Of a DNA stretch of 64,000 nucleotides, positions 52,812 to 62,475 are shown piece after piece; the stretch's first letter is position 1, and each line of letters starts with the position of its first letter. This stretch comes from Haladaptatus sp. DYF46 (lineage in GTDB: Archaea; Halobacteriota; Halobacteria; Halobacteriales; Haladaptataceae). The translations under genes were made by a program, and so were the position numbers. The notes beneath the pieces were generated by a model. That model did not search any database. It was not told where the DNA came from and saw only the letters and a program-made list of their open reading frames with translations. Where the stretch lies: contig NZ_JAJFAY010000002.1 in the NCBI RefSeq assembly GCF_021083305.1, positions 620,001 to 684,000 of the forward strand. Reading direction: 5' to 3'.

Positions 52812-53402
52812 ATGCAAGACAAACCGACCGTCGTCGCGGTCTGTGGCAGTATGCGCGACGGAAGTCACACGCGAACAGCGTTGAAGCACGTCCTCGATGC
52901 CGCCGAAGAAGCAGGGGCAGAGACGGAACTCATCGACGTTCGAAAGTACGACCTCCCCATCTTCGACCCGGATGAGGAGGAACCGGAAGCGGCGGTGGAA
53001 ATCAAACGGAAGGTTCGAAACGCGGATTCGGTCATCCTCGGCAGTCCGGTCTATCACGGGTCGTACACCTCCGCCTTCCGCAACGTCCACGACTACTGTA
53101 GCTTCGACGAGTTCGAGGACACCACCGTCGGCCTCCTCGCCGTCGCCGGCGGCGGGTCCTACGGAAGCACGCTCGACCACATGCGAATCACGGTTCGGGG
53201 CGTCCACGGGTGGGTGCTCCCGCACCAAGTCGGGATTCGCAAGGCCTACGAACAGTTCGAGGACGGCGAGTTCGTGGACGGGGATTTGGAGGAGCGGGTG
53301 CGAAAACTCGGGACACAGGCGGTCAAGTATGCCTTCCTCGACCCCGACGTGACGTCGTCGGAAGCGGACGAAGCCGAGGCGGAAGCGGCGGCGGACGACT
53401 GA
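52812..53402 (+). CDS. NADPH-dependent FMN reductase family protein
   Basis: The 196-aa flavodoxin-like enzyme has the phosphate loop VCGSMRDGSHTRTAL, the GSPVYHGSYTSAFRNVHD motif and an acidic Glu-rich tail. Such enzymes reduce quinones, azo compounds or FMN. GTTAAACG about 27 nt upstream of ATG52812 is the TATA box. Confidence 0.88.
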   Translation: MQDKPTVVAVCGSMRDGSHTRTALKHVLDAAEEAGAETELIDVRKYDLPIFDPDEEEPEAAVEIKRKVRNADSVILGSPVYHGSYTSAFRNVHDYCSFDEFEDTTVGLLAVAGGGSYGSTLDHMRITVRGVHGWVLPHQVGIRKAYEQFEDGEFVDGDLEERVRKLGTQAVKYAFLDPDVTSSEADEAEAEAAADD

Positions 53403-53420
53403 AACAGGTCTCGAAAACGC

Positions 53421-53663
53421 TCAGTCGATGAGGCGTTCCTTTTCCGCGCGGCGAAGCTGTTTGATCTCGTATTCGCGGGACATGGCTGCGGACTTGGAGT
53501 CGAATCGCTCGGTGTAACACAACGTGACGGGTGTTCTACCGCGGGTGTATTTCGCTCCGTCTCCCGCGTCGTGTTCGGCCACCCGGCGGGTAACGTCGGT
53601 CGTGTATCCGGTGTAAAAAGTGCCGTCACTGCATTCGACGACGTAAACCCAGTGTTCGGTCAC
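53421..53663 (-). CDS. GIY-YIG domain protein
   Basis: The 80-aa protein, read from GTG53663 ([20 protein letters not shown]), is a minimal GIY-YIG endonuclease domain with YVV...[12 protein letters not shown] and late [11 protein letters not shown]. Family members are structure-selective nucleases (UPF0213). The longer frame has no family-like N-terminus. Confidence 0.83.
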   Translation of the reverse strand: MTEHWVYVVECSDGTFYTGYTTDVTRRVAEHDAGDGAKYTRGRTPVTLCYTERFDSKSAAMSREYEIKQLRRAEKERLID

Positions 53664-53732
53664 ACCTGACAGGCTTCGCGTGGTTCGTCTTTGTCCTGTC
53701 GGTTCCGCCCCTTCAGCCACAGTCGGCGATAC

Positions 53733-53876
53733 TCATTGCGCTCGCTCCCGTGCCACTTCGGCGATACCGGCGTTCGCCGAACAGGCGGGGCAAGCGCGGA
53801 TGTAACCGGATTCGTCAGCGAAGACGCGCGCAAATCGTTCGGAGACGTGCGCGCCACAGTGGTCACAGTTTGGCAT
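53733..53876 (-). CDS. Small zinc-ribbon protein, DUF7563 type (47 aa)
   Basis: The protein begins MPNCDHCGAHVSERFARVF and continues ACPACSANAG: CxxC...CxxC with a short helical end. It matches the haloarchaeal DUF7563 pattern. Start ATG53876 was chosen for this. The gene precedes the GIY-YIG gene on the same strand. Confidence 0.75.
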   Translation of the reverse strand: MPNCDHCGAHVSERFARVFADESGYIRACPACSANAGIAEVARERAQ

Positions 53877-54099
53877 GCTGTCAGCCGACGATTGCCTCGT
53901 CGGCATCCGGTTCTTCGGGGTGAATACATAAATATGCTTTCCAGAATCCGACCCAAATTCGTGAATAGTCAAGAATTGTTTTGTGAATTCAGAACAACCT
54001 GTTGTTCTGGTATCCTTCGATCGCATATCAAAATCTTCCGTTCGAGAATCGAAAAGTCGGTTTGGAACCCCTCGATTTCCACTGGAGAGTAGCGGCGAT

Positions 54100-54660
54100 T
54101 CAGTGATCGTCCCGCGTCTTCTCGCCCGCCGGAATCAGCACGGAGAGCCAGTTCTCCTCGGGCGGAAGCGGACACGAGAACGTCTCGCTGTAGGCACAGA
54201 AGGGGGAGTACGCGAGGTTGAAGTCCACGACGACTGCCTCGCCGTCGGTCAGGTCGCGGTCTGGATGGAGTTCGAGATAGCGTCCGTTCTCGTAGCTCTG
54301 CTGGCCCGTCGTCTTGTCCCGGAACGGAACGAACAGCGAGTCTTGGCCCTCCTGCTGGTACGCCGCGAGCGAGACCTCCTCTCCCTCCACGTCGAAGTGA
54401 AGCGTCACGGTTCGAAGATAGCGCTGTGACGGCCCCGCCGTCGTTTCGAGTTCGACCGGTTCCGGGTCGTCGTATGCTTCCACCGTCGCGGTCACGCGGT
54501 ACTCCGCGTCCGGGTCGAAGTACGACAGGCCGTCGAACTCCTCGCGCTCTCCCGGCGGGATGGGTGACTGCGGATGACTGCCGAAGAAATCGTCCTTCTC
54601 CTCGCGGGTGGCGAGGAGTTCGTCGCGCCAGTCGGCCTCCGTGGTCTCGAAATCGGTCAT
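54100..54660 (-). CDS. DUF1684 family protein
   Basis: The 186-aa soluble protein has the DUF1684 pattern: DWRDELLATREEKDDFFGSH, LSYFDPDAEYRVTA, RYLRTVTLHFDVEGEEVSLAAY, FRDKTTGQQSY and the Cys-containing YSPFCAYSETFSCPLPPEENWL. Function of this widespread family is unknown. Start set at ATG54660. Confidence 0.83.
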   Translation of the reverse strand: MTDFETTEADWRDELLATREEKDDFFGSHPQSPIPPGEREEFDGLSYFDPDAEYRVTATVEAYDDPEPVELETTAGPSQRYLRTVTLHFDVEGEEVSLAAYQQEGQDSLFVPFRDKTTGQQSYENGRYLELHPDRDLTDGEAVVVDFNLAYSPFCAYSETFSCPLPPEENWLSVLIPAGEKTRDDH

Positions 54661-54785
54661 ACCGTGGCGTACTTGCTCACGGCGGGTAAACGCTCCGTCC
54701 TCGGTTAGTCGCGCGGGAACGGAGCGGGTACAAAGGTCAGATCTCCACAAAGAATTTACCGGAGAGCACGAACCGGGGGGTACGT

Positions 54786-54995
54786 ATGGGAAATCCACTC
54801 GGACTCCTCATCTCCCTCATCGGTATCGCACAGGCCGCAAAACCGTACGGATTCGCGCGATTTCAGGAACAGATGGACGCCATCGGAAGCAAACGACGCT
54901 CATCGGAAGTCGAACCGGCGGAATGGAAAGTACTGTGGACGCGAGTGATGGGCATCATCCTCACCATCATCGGGGTCGGCTTACTTCTCGGCTAA
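54786..54995 (+). CDS. Small two-helix membrane protein (69 aa)
   Basis: The protein has hydrophobic ends (residues 5-18 and 50-68) with a charged middle (QMDAIGSKRRSSEVEPAEWK). It resembles DUF6199-like small membrane proteins, but I cannot be sure. Confidence 0.6.
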   Translation: MGNPLGLLISLIGIAQAAKPYGFARFQEQMDAIGSKRRSSEVEPAEWKVLWTRVMGIILTIIGVGLLLG

Positions 54996-55064
54996 GGTCG
55001 TCGCGCCGCTATCCGCGCCCACCGATTCACCGTTTTCCCGCTATCACTTCCGCCGCGTGCTTAG

Positions 55065-55073
55065 GTTTAAATA
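55065..55073 (+). promoter_or_regulatory. TATA box of the 777-aa helicase gene
   Basis: GTTTAAATA starts a transcript near 55097 with a leader of about 33 nt to ATG55130. Confidence 0.55.
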
Positions 55074-55129
55074 CCGAGACGGGACCACCTCAGGTCAACA
55101 GCCCTAAGCAGGGGGGAGACAGAGACAGA

Positions 55130-57463
55130 ATGATGCCGGACTGGCGGACGATATTCGGACACGACGCCCCATACGACGAGCAGCGGGACGGTATCGAGAC
55201 GGCCATCGAAACCGCCCGCGACGACGGCTTCACCGTCATCGAAGGTGCCTGCGGAACTGGCAAGACCATGCTGGCGCTGACGGCGGGTCTCGACCTCGTC
55301 CGCGACCCGGACAGCCAGTACGAACGCGTGTTCGTCCTCACGAGCGTCAAACAGCAACTCCGCCAGTTCGAAACCGACCTGAAGACCATCAACGCGAACC
55401 TCCCCGACGACTGGAAACCCATCTCCGCGATGACCCTCGTCGGAAAGGCCGACGTGTGCCCCTACAGCAGGGAGAACGCGGGGAACATCGACGAGGGAAA
55501 CGTCTACGACCGCTGTGAGGGACTCCGGGAACGCACCCGCGACCTGACCGGCGAGGGCGGCGCGGTGACGGCCCAGAACCTCGCGTCCCAAGCCCGAAGC
55601 CAGCAGACGGGGTTGGCCGACTCCGGAAAGCAGCGAAGCGGCGCGTCCTTCCTCGAAACGGCGGACGAACCGACGCCGTACCCGCCACACATGCCCGAGT
55701 ACAGCGACGTGGAGTACTGTCCGTTCTACGCGCAGTTCTTGGACGACATGCCGGAGGACGGCGACCCCATCGAGGCCGTTCCCTTCGATTTCGAGAGCAT
55801 GGGCCTCATCGAACCCGCCGAGCTCGTCGCCAACTCCGTCCAGTGGGGGACCTGCCCGCACTCGATGATGGGGGCGCTGCTCGGCCATGTCGAGGTCGTC
55901 GTCGGCAACTACTACCACGCCTTCGACCCGGTGACGACGGCGACGTTCACGGGCGCGCTCGTGGACGATTCCACCTTCCTCGTCTGCGACGAAGCGCACA
56001 TGCTGGAACCGCGCGTCCGCGACCTCGTGAGCCAGTCGGTCGGCGATTCGACGCTCCGGGACGCCGAGTCCGAACTGACGCGCGTCATCCAACCCGTCAA
56101 GTTCGACGACCGGGACGCGAAACAGACCACGGCCGACGCGGAACTCGTCCGAACGGAACTCGAAGACGCGAACGTCACGCTCCGCGAACTGGAGGACACC
56201 CGCGATTTCATCCGCGATTTGCGCGACGAACTCGACCGGCGCGTGACGGCGCACCTGGAGCGCGAACATCGCGGCTGGAAGGCGAACCTCACCGACCTAC
56301 CGGACGAGGAGATACCGCTCCGCGACCCGACCGTCCCCCAACCGGACGAGATTTCCAAGTGGGCGGAAGAAGCGGGCTACGACGGCGGGACGTGGGCGCG
56401 TGCGGAGGCGGTCGGAGCAATCGTCGCTCGAATCCTCAACGAGGCCGACGAGGAGGACAGCGAACGGGCCGCGCTTCCGGCGGGTCGCGCCCTCGGCGAG
56501 TGGTATCGCAACGACCACGAGGAGTACTTCCGCGAAATCATTCTCGAACGAACGTGGAACGACCGCGAACCGAACGACTCGTGGCGACGGGCGTACAACG
56601 CCCAACTCGCCATGCAGAACTGCGTCCCGAGCGACGCCATCGGCGAGCAACTCGGGGAGTTCGGCGGCGGCATCCTGATGAGCGCGACGCTGGAACCGCT
56701 CGAAATCTTCGAGAAGGTGTCCGGCCTCGCGCATCTCGAAAACGACGGTAGACCGGTCGTGGAGCGGACATACAGCCTGAACTTCCCCGAATCGAACCGC
56801 GAGAGTTTCGCCGTTGACGCGCCGAAATTCACGTACGACAACCGGGGTGCGCCGGGCGACGAGACGCCAGCGCGACAGGTGTACGCGGACGCGATTCGGG
56901 ATGTAGCGCGCTCGCCGGGCAACGTCCTCGTCGGCATGCCGAACTACGCCGAGGCGACGTGGGCCGCCGAACACCTGCGGGGCGTCGTGGACAAACCGGT
57001 GTTGTTGGACGAGAGTAGCGCGGACGAGGCGACGGAGGACTTGAAAGACGAGTTCTTCGGCGGCGAGGCGAAGGTGCTCGTAACGAGCCTTCGCGGAACG
57101 CTAACGGAGGGCGTCGATTATCGCGGGGACCGACTCCGCGCCGCCGTCGTCTGCGGAGTCCCCATCATCAACACCGCGAGTCCGCGGACGCGTGCCGTGC
57201 GAACCGCCTACGAGCGGAAGTTCGGCGATGGCTTCACCTACGCGCTGACCGTCCCGGCGGTCAGGAAGGCCCGGCAGGCGCTCGGCAGGGTTATCCGTGG
57301 GTCGGACGAACGAGGGATTCGCGTGTTGGTCGACAGTCGCTACGCCCGTGACTCGTGGGACAGCGTTCGCGAGTTCTTCCCGGAGACGGAGCGTGAGGAG
57401 TTCCAACCGGTCAGCCCGGACATGCTCTCGTTCGGCTTGGACCGGTTCTGGGACGGCGACTAA
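55130..57463 (+). CDS. XPD/Rad3-type Fe-S DNA helicase (long form)
   Basis: The 777-aa helicase has Walker A GACGTGKT (39-46), cysteines 110, 129, 197 and 242 for the Fe-S cluster, DEAH (287-290), and C-terminal motifs (VLVTSLRGTLTEGVDYRG, RQALGRVIRGSDERG). The region between Cys129 and Cys197 is longer than in minimal XPD. The protein is an archaeal Rad3-like repair helicase. ATG55130 is followed by a second ATG codon. Confidence 0.9.
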   Translation: MMPDWRTIFGHDAPYDEQRDGIETAIETARDDGFTVIEGACGTGKTMLALTAGLDLVRDPDSQYERVFVLTSVKQQLRQFETDLKTINANLPDDWKPISAMTLVGKADVCPYSRENAGNIDEGNVYDRCEGLRERTRDLTGEGGAVTAQNLASQARSQQTGLADSGKQRSGASFLETADEPTPYPPHMPEYSDVEYCPFYAQFLDDMPEDGDPIEAVPFDFESMGLIEPAELVANSVQWGTCPHSMMGALLGHVEVVVGNYYHAFDPVTTATFTGALVDDSTFLVCDEAHMLEPRVRDLVSQSVGDSTLRDAESELTRVIQPVKFDDRDAKQTTADAELVRTELEDANVTLRELEDTRDFIRDLRDELDRRVTAHLEREHRGWKANLTDLPDEEIPLRDPTVPQPDEISKWAEEAGYDGGTWARAEAVGAIVARILNEADEEDSERAALPAGRALGEWYRNDHEEYFREIILERTWNDREPNDSWRRAYNAQLAMQNCVPSDAIGEQLGEFGGGILMSATLEPLEIFEKVSGLAHLENDGRPVVERTYSLNFPESNRESFAVDAPKFTYDNRGAPGDETPARQVYADAIRDVARSPGNVLVGMPNYAEATWAAEHLRGVVDKPVLLDESSADEATEDLKDEFFGGEAKVLVTSLRGTLTEGVDYRGDRLRAAVVCGVPIINTASPRTRAVRTAYERKFGDGFTYALTVPAVRKARQALGRVIRGSDERGIRVLVDSRYARDSWDSVREFFPETEREEFQPVSPDMLSFGLDRFWDGD

Positions 57464-57564
57464 GCGAGAATAACGACCGTTTCGAGCGTATAGGTTCGGA
57501 TTGTCGGCACGAACGGTGTGCGCGCTTTTTGCGTCGAGGAAGTGTTCCACGTCCGGAGGAACAT

Positions 57565-58320
57565 ATGACAGGATCACCCAAATCACAGCGCCGAACGCTG
57601 CTGAAAGCGGCGGGCGGGTTGACGGGACTCGGCGTTCTCGGGCGATTGACGACTGCACAGAACACCAGCGATTCGGGGACGTACACGACGAACCAAGTCG
57701 AAACGTCGAACGCGTCGAGTACCACGGACCAGTCGAATCAATCCGGTGGGAACGGGGGACAGGAAAATCGACGGAACATCATCCTCGGCGCGCGGGTCGG
57801 CCATTGGCTCGGGTTGGCTCCGAGAGCCATCGAAGGGGGGCGTAATCCGACGCTCGGATTCCTCCCCACCGAGCGGTACAAAGTTACCTGGATAAATCTC
57901 GACGGAGAGGAACACGAATTCCAGATCATCGGCCAGAAAAACGGCGAGAACGGGCAGGTACTCTATCGAACCGGGTCGTCGTCGACACAGGGGGAAACCC
58001 GGTCGTTCACCTTCAAGCCGACCGACCGAATTCGACGGTACCACTGTCGGTATCACCCCGAGAGCATGAACGGAAACATCGACAGGTCCGGACAGTTCGG
58101 TGGCGGCGGAACGTCCACCGGAACCTCTGGTGGAACGGGAACGACGCAAGGAACGTACGACACAGGTACCTCGGGCGGAACGTACAATACCCGGACGACG
58201 CAGGGAACGAACAACGGAGGAACCACCAATAGGGGCACTACCGAGGGAACGTACGGAACGTACGATTCCGATACCACGGGAACGTACGGCACCCGAACGA
58301 CGGATACCACGAACAGATAA
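57565..58320 (+). CDS. Secreted cupredoxin with Thr/Gly-rich repeat tail
   Basis: The 251-aa protein has a Tat-type signal (RRTLLKAAGG), a Ser/Asn/Gln linker, a cupredoxin-like domain (about 75-175) with copper-type ligands (EEHEF, YHCRYHPESM), and a tail of about 75 residues made of Thr, Gly, Asn and Tyr. The tail DNA holds five GGAACGTAC repeats. A GGAGGA Shine-Dalgarno at 57555-57560 decides the start. Extracellular electron carrier is likely. Confidence 0.75.
   Translation: MTGSPKSQRRTLLKAAGGLTGLGVLGRLTTAQNTSDSGTYTTNQVETSNASSTTDQSNQSGGNGGQENRRNIILGARVGHWLGLAPRAIEGGRNPTLGFLPTERYKVTWINLDGEEHEFQIIGQKNGENGQVLYRTGSSSTQGETRSFTFKPTDRIRRYHCRYHPESMNGNIDRSGQFGGGGTSTGTSGGTGTTQGTYDTGTSGGTYNTRTTQGTNNGGTTNRGTTEGTYGTYDSDTTGTYGTRTTDTTNR
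58150..58287 (+). repeat. Five GGAACGTAC repeats in the cupredoxin tail
   Basis: Copies begin at 58150, 58177, 58246, 58255 and 58279, encoding the repeated Gly-Thr-Tyr steps of the tail. Confidence 0.8.
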
Positions 58321-58485
58321 CACAAAACAGGGAGACCTTCGATTTTCGCGGCAACTGTCGGTTTTAATTGTTTCATGCATTCATTTTGGGAAGAATGCAC
58401 GAGAAGATGTTCGGCCACCTCGTGTCCCACGAATGGAACCTCGACGGTGACGGCGCGTTCGAAACTTCGGGCGACCGTCGTACGA

Positions 58486-59541
58486 CTATCGCTGTTCCAC
58501 GAGTTCGGCAGTTCCGCCGTCGATGACGTGTACGTCGTCGGGGTCGAAGCCGACGCGAACTCGCTCGTCCTCCGGATCCTCGGGAACGCGAAGCGTGACC
58601 GGTTTCCCGTCCCAATCGAGGTGGACGCGGAACGCCTCGCCGAGGAACTCGGCGTTCTCGACGGTGGCCGAAAAGGAGTTCTCGCCGCCGCCGAGTCGGA
58701 GCGCTTCGGGACGAACGCAGAACGTCACCGAATCGGCCGTCGAACCGGGGAGGTGGAACTCGTGGTCGCGGACGGCGACGCGTGACCCCCTCGTTTCGTG
58801 TGCACGAGTCTCGCCCGAGAAGACGTTGTTCTCGCCGACGAACTCCGCGACGAAGCGCGATTCCGGGCGACGGTACACGTCCTCGGGACGGCCGACCTGC
58901 TCGATTTTTCCGCCGTTCATGACGGCCACGCGGTCGCTGATGGCGAGGGCTTCCTCCTGGTCGTGGGTGACGTACACCGTCGTGATTTCGAGTTCGGACT
59001 GGATTCGGGAGACTTGGGTTCGCAAGTCGTCGCGGAGGCGAGCGTCCAGCGCGCTCATCGGTTCGTCCAACAGGAGGACGTCGGGGCCGGGAGCGAGGGC
59101 GCGTGCGAGGGCGACGCGCTGTTGCTGGCCGCCGGACAGTTCGTCCGGGTTGCGGTCCTCGAATCCGGGCAAGCCGACGAGTTCGAGGAGTTCGAGGACG
59201 CGCTCCTCGTCCGTCACCGCTCCCGGCGGGTCGCGGAACCGGAGGCCGTAGCCGACGTTTTCCGCGACGGACATGTGCGGGAATAGCGCGTAGTTCTGGA
59301 ACACGATTCCGACGCCGCGGTCTTCCGGCGGGACGCCCGCCATCTCGCGCTCGCCGAATCGAACCGTCCCCGCAGTGAGGTCCTCGAACCCGGCGACGGT
59401 GCGGAGCGTCGTCGTCTTCCCGCATCCCGACGGGCCGACGAGGGTGAAGAACTCGCCGTCGGCGACCCGAAACGACACGTCCTTCAGGGCGGTCACGCCG
59501 TCGTACTCCTTTCGGACGCCGGAGAGACGGAGTTCAACCAC
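58486..59541 (-). CDS. thiQ: Thiamine-type ABC transporter ATP-binding protein
   Basis: The 351-aa ATPase starts at GTG59541 (VVELRLSGVRKEYDG), overlapping the permease by 8 bp; an open frame upstream is within the permease gene. Walker A GPSGCGKT, signature LSGGQQQR, Walker B DVLLLDEPMSALD and a C-terminal OB-fold (TOBE) domain are present. The family powers import of thiamine or ferric iron; the binding protein of the operon indicates thiamine. Confidence 0.9.
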   Translation of the reverse strand: MVELRLSGVRKEYDGVTALKDVSFRVADGEFFTLVGPSGCGKTTTLRTVAGFEDLTAGTVRFGEREMAGVPPEDRGVGIVFQNYALFPHMSVAENVGYGLRFRDPPGAVTDEERVLELLELVGLPGFEDRNPDELSGGQQQRVALARALAPGPDVLLLDEPMSALDARLRDDLRTQVSRIQSELEITTVYVTHDQEEALAISDRVAVMNGGKIEQVGRPEDVYRRPESRFVAEFVGENNVFSGETRAHETRGSRVAVRDHEFHLPGSTADSVTFCVRPEALRLGGGENSFSATVENAEFLGEAFRVHLDWDGKPVTLRVPEDPEDERVRVGFDPDDVHVIDGGTAELVEQR

Positions 59542-61207
59542 CCTCCCACCTCCCGCCGAGGCGGTCGATGACGACGAAACTGACGGCGGTGACGATGAGG
59601 AGGACGGTTCCCATGGCCGTCGCTGGTCCGAGGGTCTGCTTGCCGAGGAAGCGTTCGACTGCGACCGGCATCGTGTAACTGCTACTGCCGGTGGCAAGAA
59701 TAACTGTCGAGTCGAACTCGCCGATGCTGATGGCGAACGCGAAGGCGGCCCCGGCGGCGAGTCCGACCGCCACGAGGGGCAGTTCGATATCGACCAGCGT
59801 TCGAACGCGGGTCGCGCCGAGCGCCCGCGCCGACTCGACGGTTCGTCGGTCGATTCCGGCGAGCATGGGCGAGACGTTACGCGTGACGAACGGATAGGCC
59901 GCGACGGCGTGCGCGGCGACGATTGCCACCGCCCCGCCGACCTGTATCCGGGTTCCCGCGATGGGAATCCCGAAGACGAGTCCGCGAAGCATTCCCAAGC
60001 CGACCATGACGCCGCTGACGGCCAGCGGAGCCATGGCTACCGCTTCCACGAGTCTGCTCTTCCTCGCCCGCGTCAGCACCGAGATGACGACGCCCATCGG
60101 GAGCGCGACGAGGAGGGTTCCGACGCCGAAAATCAGGGAGTTCCTGACCGCGACGCCGGGTTTGGTCTGGAAGGACGCGCCGGACACCTGCCGCGTGACG
60201 AGGAACTCGTAGTAGCGCAGGGTAAACCCGGACGGGCCGGTGACGCTTTCGAGGACGGTACTGACGAGCGGTCCGAGAAAGAGGACGAGGACGACGAGGA
60301 GGTAGACAGCGACTCCGGCGCGTTCGAGCGTTCCGGCGAGGGTGCCGTCATCCGAAAAGAGATGTTTGCGAGGGAGGGGCCTGCTGGCCCGCGAGACGGC
60401 ACTCTGTCGGGCCTCGTACCGGAGGTATCCGTAGGTCAGGGCGAGCGACAGGGTGGTTTCGAGGACGGCGAGGACCGCCGCCTCGGAGTAGTCGAGTCGC
60501 TGAACGAGCGCGTACACCCACACTTCGACGGTCTGGAACTGGAATCCGCCCAGCGCGAGGACGATCGGGAACGACATGAACGTGAAGATGAACGTGAGGA
60601 GCGCCCCGGTGAGAACCGCGGGGAGGAGTTGCGGGACGAGTACGTCGCGGAACGCCCGAAACCGGCCAGCGCCGAGGCTTCGAGCGGTTTCGACTTCGCG
60701 GGCGTCCACGCTCTCCCACGCCGCATTGGTCACGCGGGCGACGAGCGGCGCGTTGTAGAAGGCGTGGGCGACGACGATTGCCGGGAGGTTGTAGAGCAGC
60801 GAGTACGGGCCGAGGCCGACGACGCCGACCACGTCGTTGAACAGGCCGTTCTGACCGAACATCGCCACGAACCCGATGGCAACGAGGATGGACGGCATGA
60901 CGAACGGGAGGATGGTCAGCGACCGGACCGTGCGCCGACCGGGGAACTCGTAGCGGGTGAGGATGTACGCACCCGGCAGGCCGAGGGCGACGCTGGCGAT
61001 AGTCGAGAGAAACGCCTGATACGCCGTGAACCAGAAGATGTCGAAGAGATAAAACCGGTCGGTGAGCACGTCGCGGAAGGCGTTCAGACCGCCCGCGTCG
61101 GCGAAGACGATGGAGACGGGGTAGTAAAACAGGACGACGAGCAGGGCGCTGGTGACGACGCCGAGGAGGGCGAGCGAGTGTCGTTCGAGCCAGCGCCCGG
61201 GTTTCAT
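59534..61207 (-). CDS. thiP: Fused two-half ABC transporter permease (ThiP type)
   Basis: The 557-aa permease has about 12 segments in two homologous halves, each with the EAA-like loop (SVDAREVETARSLGAGRFR and DRRTVESARALGATRVRT). This fused design is found in thiamine (ThiP) and ferric-iron (FbpB) importers. It begins directly after the binding-protein stop, in one operon. Confidence 0.88.
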   Translation of the reverse strand: MKPGRWLERHSLALLGVVTSALLVVLFYYPVSIVFADAGGLNAFRDVLTDRFYLFDIFWFTAYQAFLSTIASVALGLPGAYILTRYEFPGRRTVRSLTILPFVMPSILVAIGFVAMFGQNGLFNDVVGVVGLGPYSLLYNLPAIVVAHAFYNAPLVARVTNAAWESVDAREVETARSLGAGRFRAFRDVLVPQLLPAVLTGALLTFIFTFMSFPIVLALGGFQFQTVEVWVYALVQRLDYSEAAVLAVLETTLSLALTYGYLRYEARQSAVSRASRPLPRKHLFSDDGTLAGTLERAGVAVYLLVVLVLFLGPLVSTVLESVTGPSGFTLRYYEFLVTRQVSGASFQTKPGVAVRNSLIFGVGTLLVALPMGVVISVLTRARKSRLVEAVAMAPLAVSGVMVGLGMLRGLVFGIPIAGTRIQVGGAVAIVAAHAVAAYPFVTRNVSPMLAGIDRRTVESARALGATRVRTLVDIELPLVAVGLAAGAAFAFAISIGEFDSTVILATGSSSYTMPVAVERFLGKQTLGPATAMGTVLLIVTAVSFVVIDRLGGRWEGG

Positions 61208-62326
61208 CTACTTGCTCGCAATCTGGCGCGCCCACTCATCAACCCATCCCTCCACGTTGCCCTTGAGTTGGTCGTAGGAGTAGGTGACGGGCTTCTCGGG
61301 TGCTTTGGCGTACTTCTCGAACTCCTTGCCCGGTTCGGCCCAGTCCGTCGCCGGGAACGAGACGTTGAGCGTCGGAATCTTCGACTGGGCCTTCTTGGAG
61401 AGCATGAAGTCGAGGAAGGCGTCGGCGAGTTTCGAGTTGTCCGTGTTCGCGAACTTCGCCATCCCTTCGGGGTTGGCGTAGCCCTGTCCGTTCAGGAAGC
61501 CGACTTGGTGTTTCTTCAGGTTCGTTCCCTCGCGGTGGGCGTACACCTGGTCGGTGGAGTAGGAGACGACGATTGGTCGCTCGCCGTTCGAGAAGGCGGT
61601 GTAGGCCGCGTCCCACGACCCGAGAATCTGCACGTCGTTGTTCGAGAGCCGCTTCCAGTAGTCGAGGTAGTTCTTCTCGCCCATCTGGTGAATCGTCCAG
61701 AGGAGGAAGGCTCGTCCCGTCGCCGCCTGCTGGGCGTTCTCGGTCAACAGCGTCCCCTCGAACTTCGGCTTCGTCAGCGCGTCGAACGTACCGGGATCAT
61801 CGACCTTCGTTTCGTCGTAGACGAGGCTGACGTAGCCCGTGTCGTACGGAACGGCCCGTTTCTTCGGGTCGAACGTCAGGCCCTCTTTGACGTGGCCGTA
61901 GTTCGAGAGGGAGTCAGCAATCGGCGTGAACAACTGCTTACCGCCGAGTTTGTCGTCGATGGTGATGAGCTGGTCCACGTTCAACCCGACGTACACGTCC
62001 GCGTCGATGCCGACGCCCTGTGCCTTTCGTTGGATGAAGTAGTTGACCTCGTTTTCAGGAGTTTGCCACTGGAGGGTGGCTTTCGGGTACTCCTTCTCGA
62101 ACTCCTTTTTCAGCCACGCGCCGGGCGATGAACTGGGTGCGTCCACGAGCGCGCTGTACGTTGCGACCTTCAGCGTGCCGCTCAGTTCGGTTTGCGCCGT
62201 CGTCTTCGCAGCGGGACCGCCGGTCGTAGTCGAATCGGAGTTCCCGGAGTCATCGGAGTCTCCCAGACAGCCGGCGAGGCCGGCAACCGCCGTCGCGCCC
62301 GCCGTAAGGAAGGTTCGTCGCTTCAT
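61208..62326 (-). CDS. thiB: Thiamine-type ABC transporter substrate-binding lipoprotein
   Basis: The 372-aa lipoprotein has a signal with KRRTFLTAG and lipobox LAGC. The binding domain has thiamine-binding-protein motifs such as LKVATYSALVDAPS, SYSTDQVYAHREG and GYANPEGMAKF. It belongs with the downstream ThiP/ThiQ-like genes. No riboswitch is visible; GTTAAGTAC about 27 nt upstream suggests a leaderless mRNA. An iron-binding role is an alternative. Confidence 0.8.
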   Translation of the reverse strand: MKRRTFLTAGATAVAGLAGCLGDSDDSGNSDSTTTGGPAAKTTAQTELSGTLKVATYSALVDAPSSSPGAWLKKEFEKEYPKATLQWQTPENEVNYFIQRKAQGVGIDADVYVGLNVDQLITIDDKLGGKQLFTPIADSLSNYGHVKEGLTFDPKKRAVPYDTGYVSLVYDETKVDDPGTFDALTKPKFEGTLLTENAQQAATGRAFLLWTIHQMGEKNYLDYWKRLSNNDVQILGSWDAAYTAFSNGERPIVVSYSTDQVYAHREGTNLKKHQVGFLNGQGYANPEGMAKFANTDNSKLADAFLDFMLSKKAQSKIPTLNVSFPATDWAEPGKEFEKYAKAPEKPVTYSYDQLKGNVEGWVDEWARQIASK

Positions 62327-62475
62327 TACTCGGTGGTTGTAGTCGGTGGTACTTAACGGCCATGATACGACGAACGAAAAACGCCGACTGAAACGTGGCG
62401 AAACGGTGGGCTAAATTGTATGATGCTATATTAAATATTGGAAATCGAGACGGCGGCCCTCGAACGTCGCCCGGA

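Noticed and set aside
59542..59697. Upstream in-frame extension of the thiQ-type ATPase
   Set aside because: The extra 52 residues are Ser/Pro-rich and overlap the permease gene; GTG59541 gives the normal ATPase start.
62327..62475. Thiamine-pyrophosphate riboswitch upstream of thiB
   Set aside because: The gene appears leaderless with a TATA box about 27 nt upstream, leaving no room for a riboswitch, and no conserved core bases are visible.
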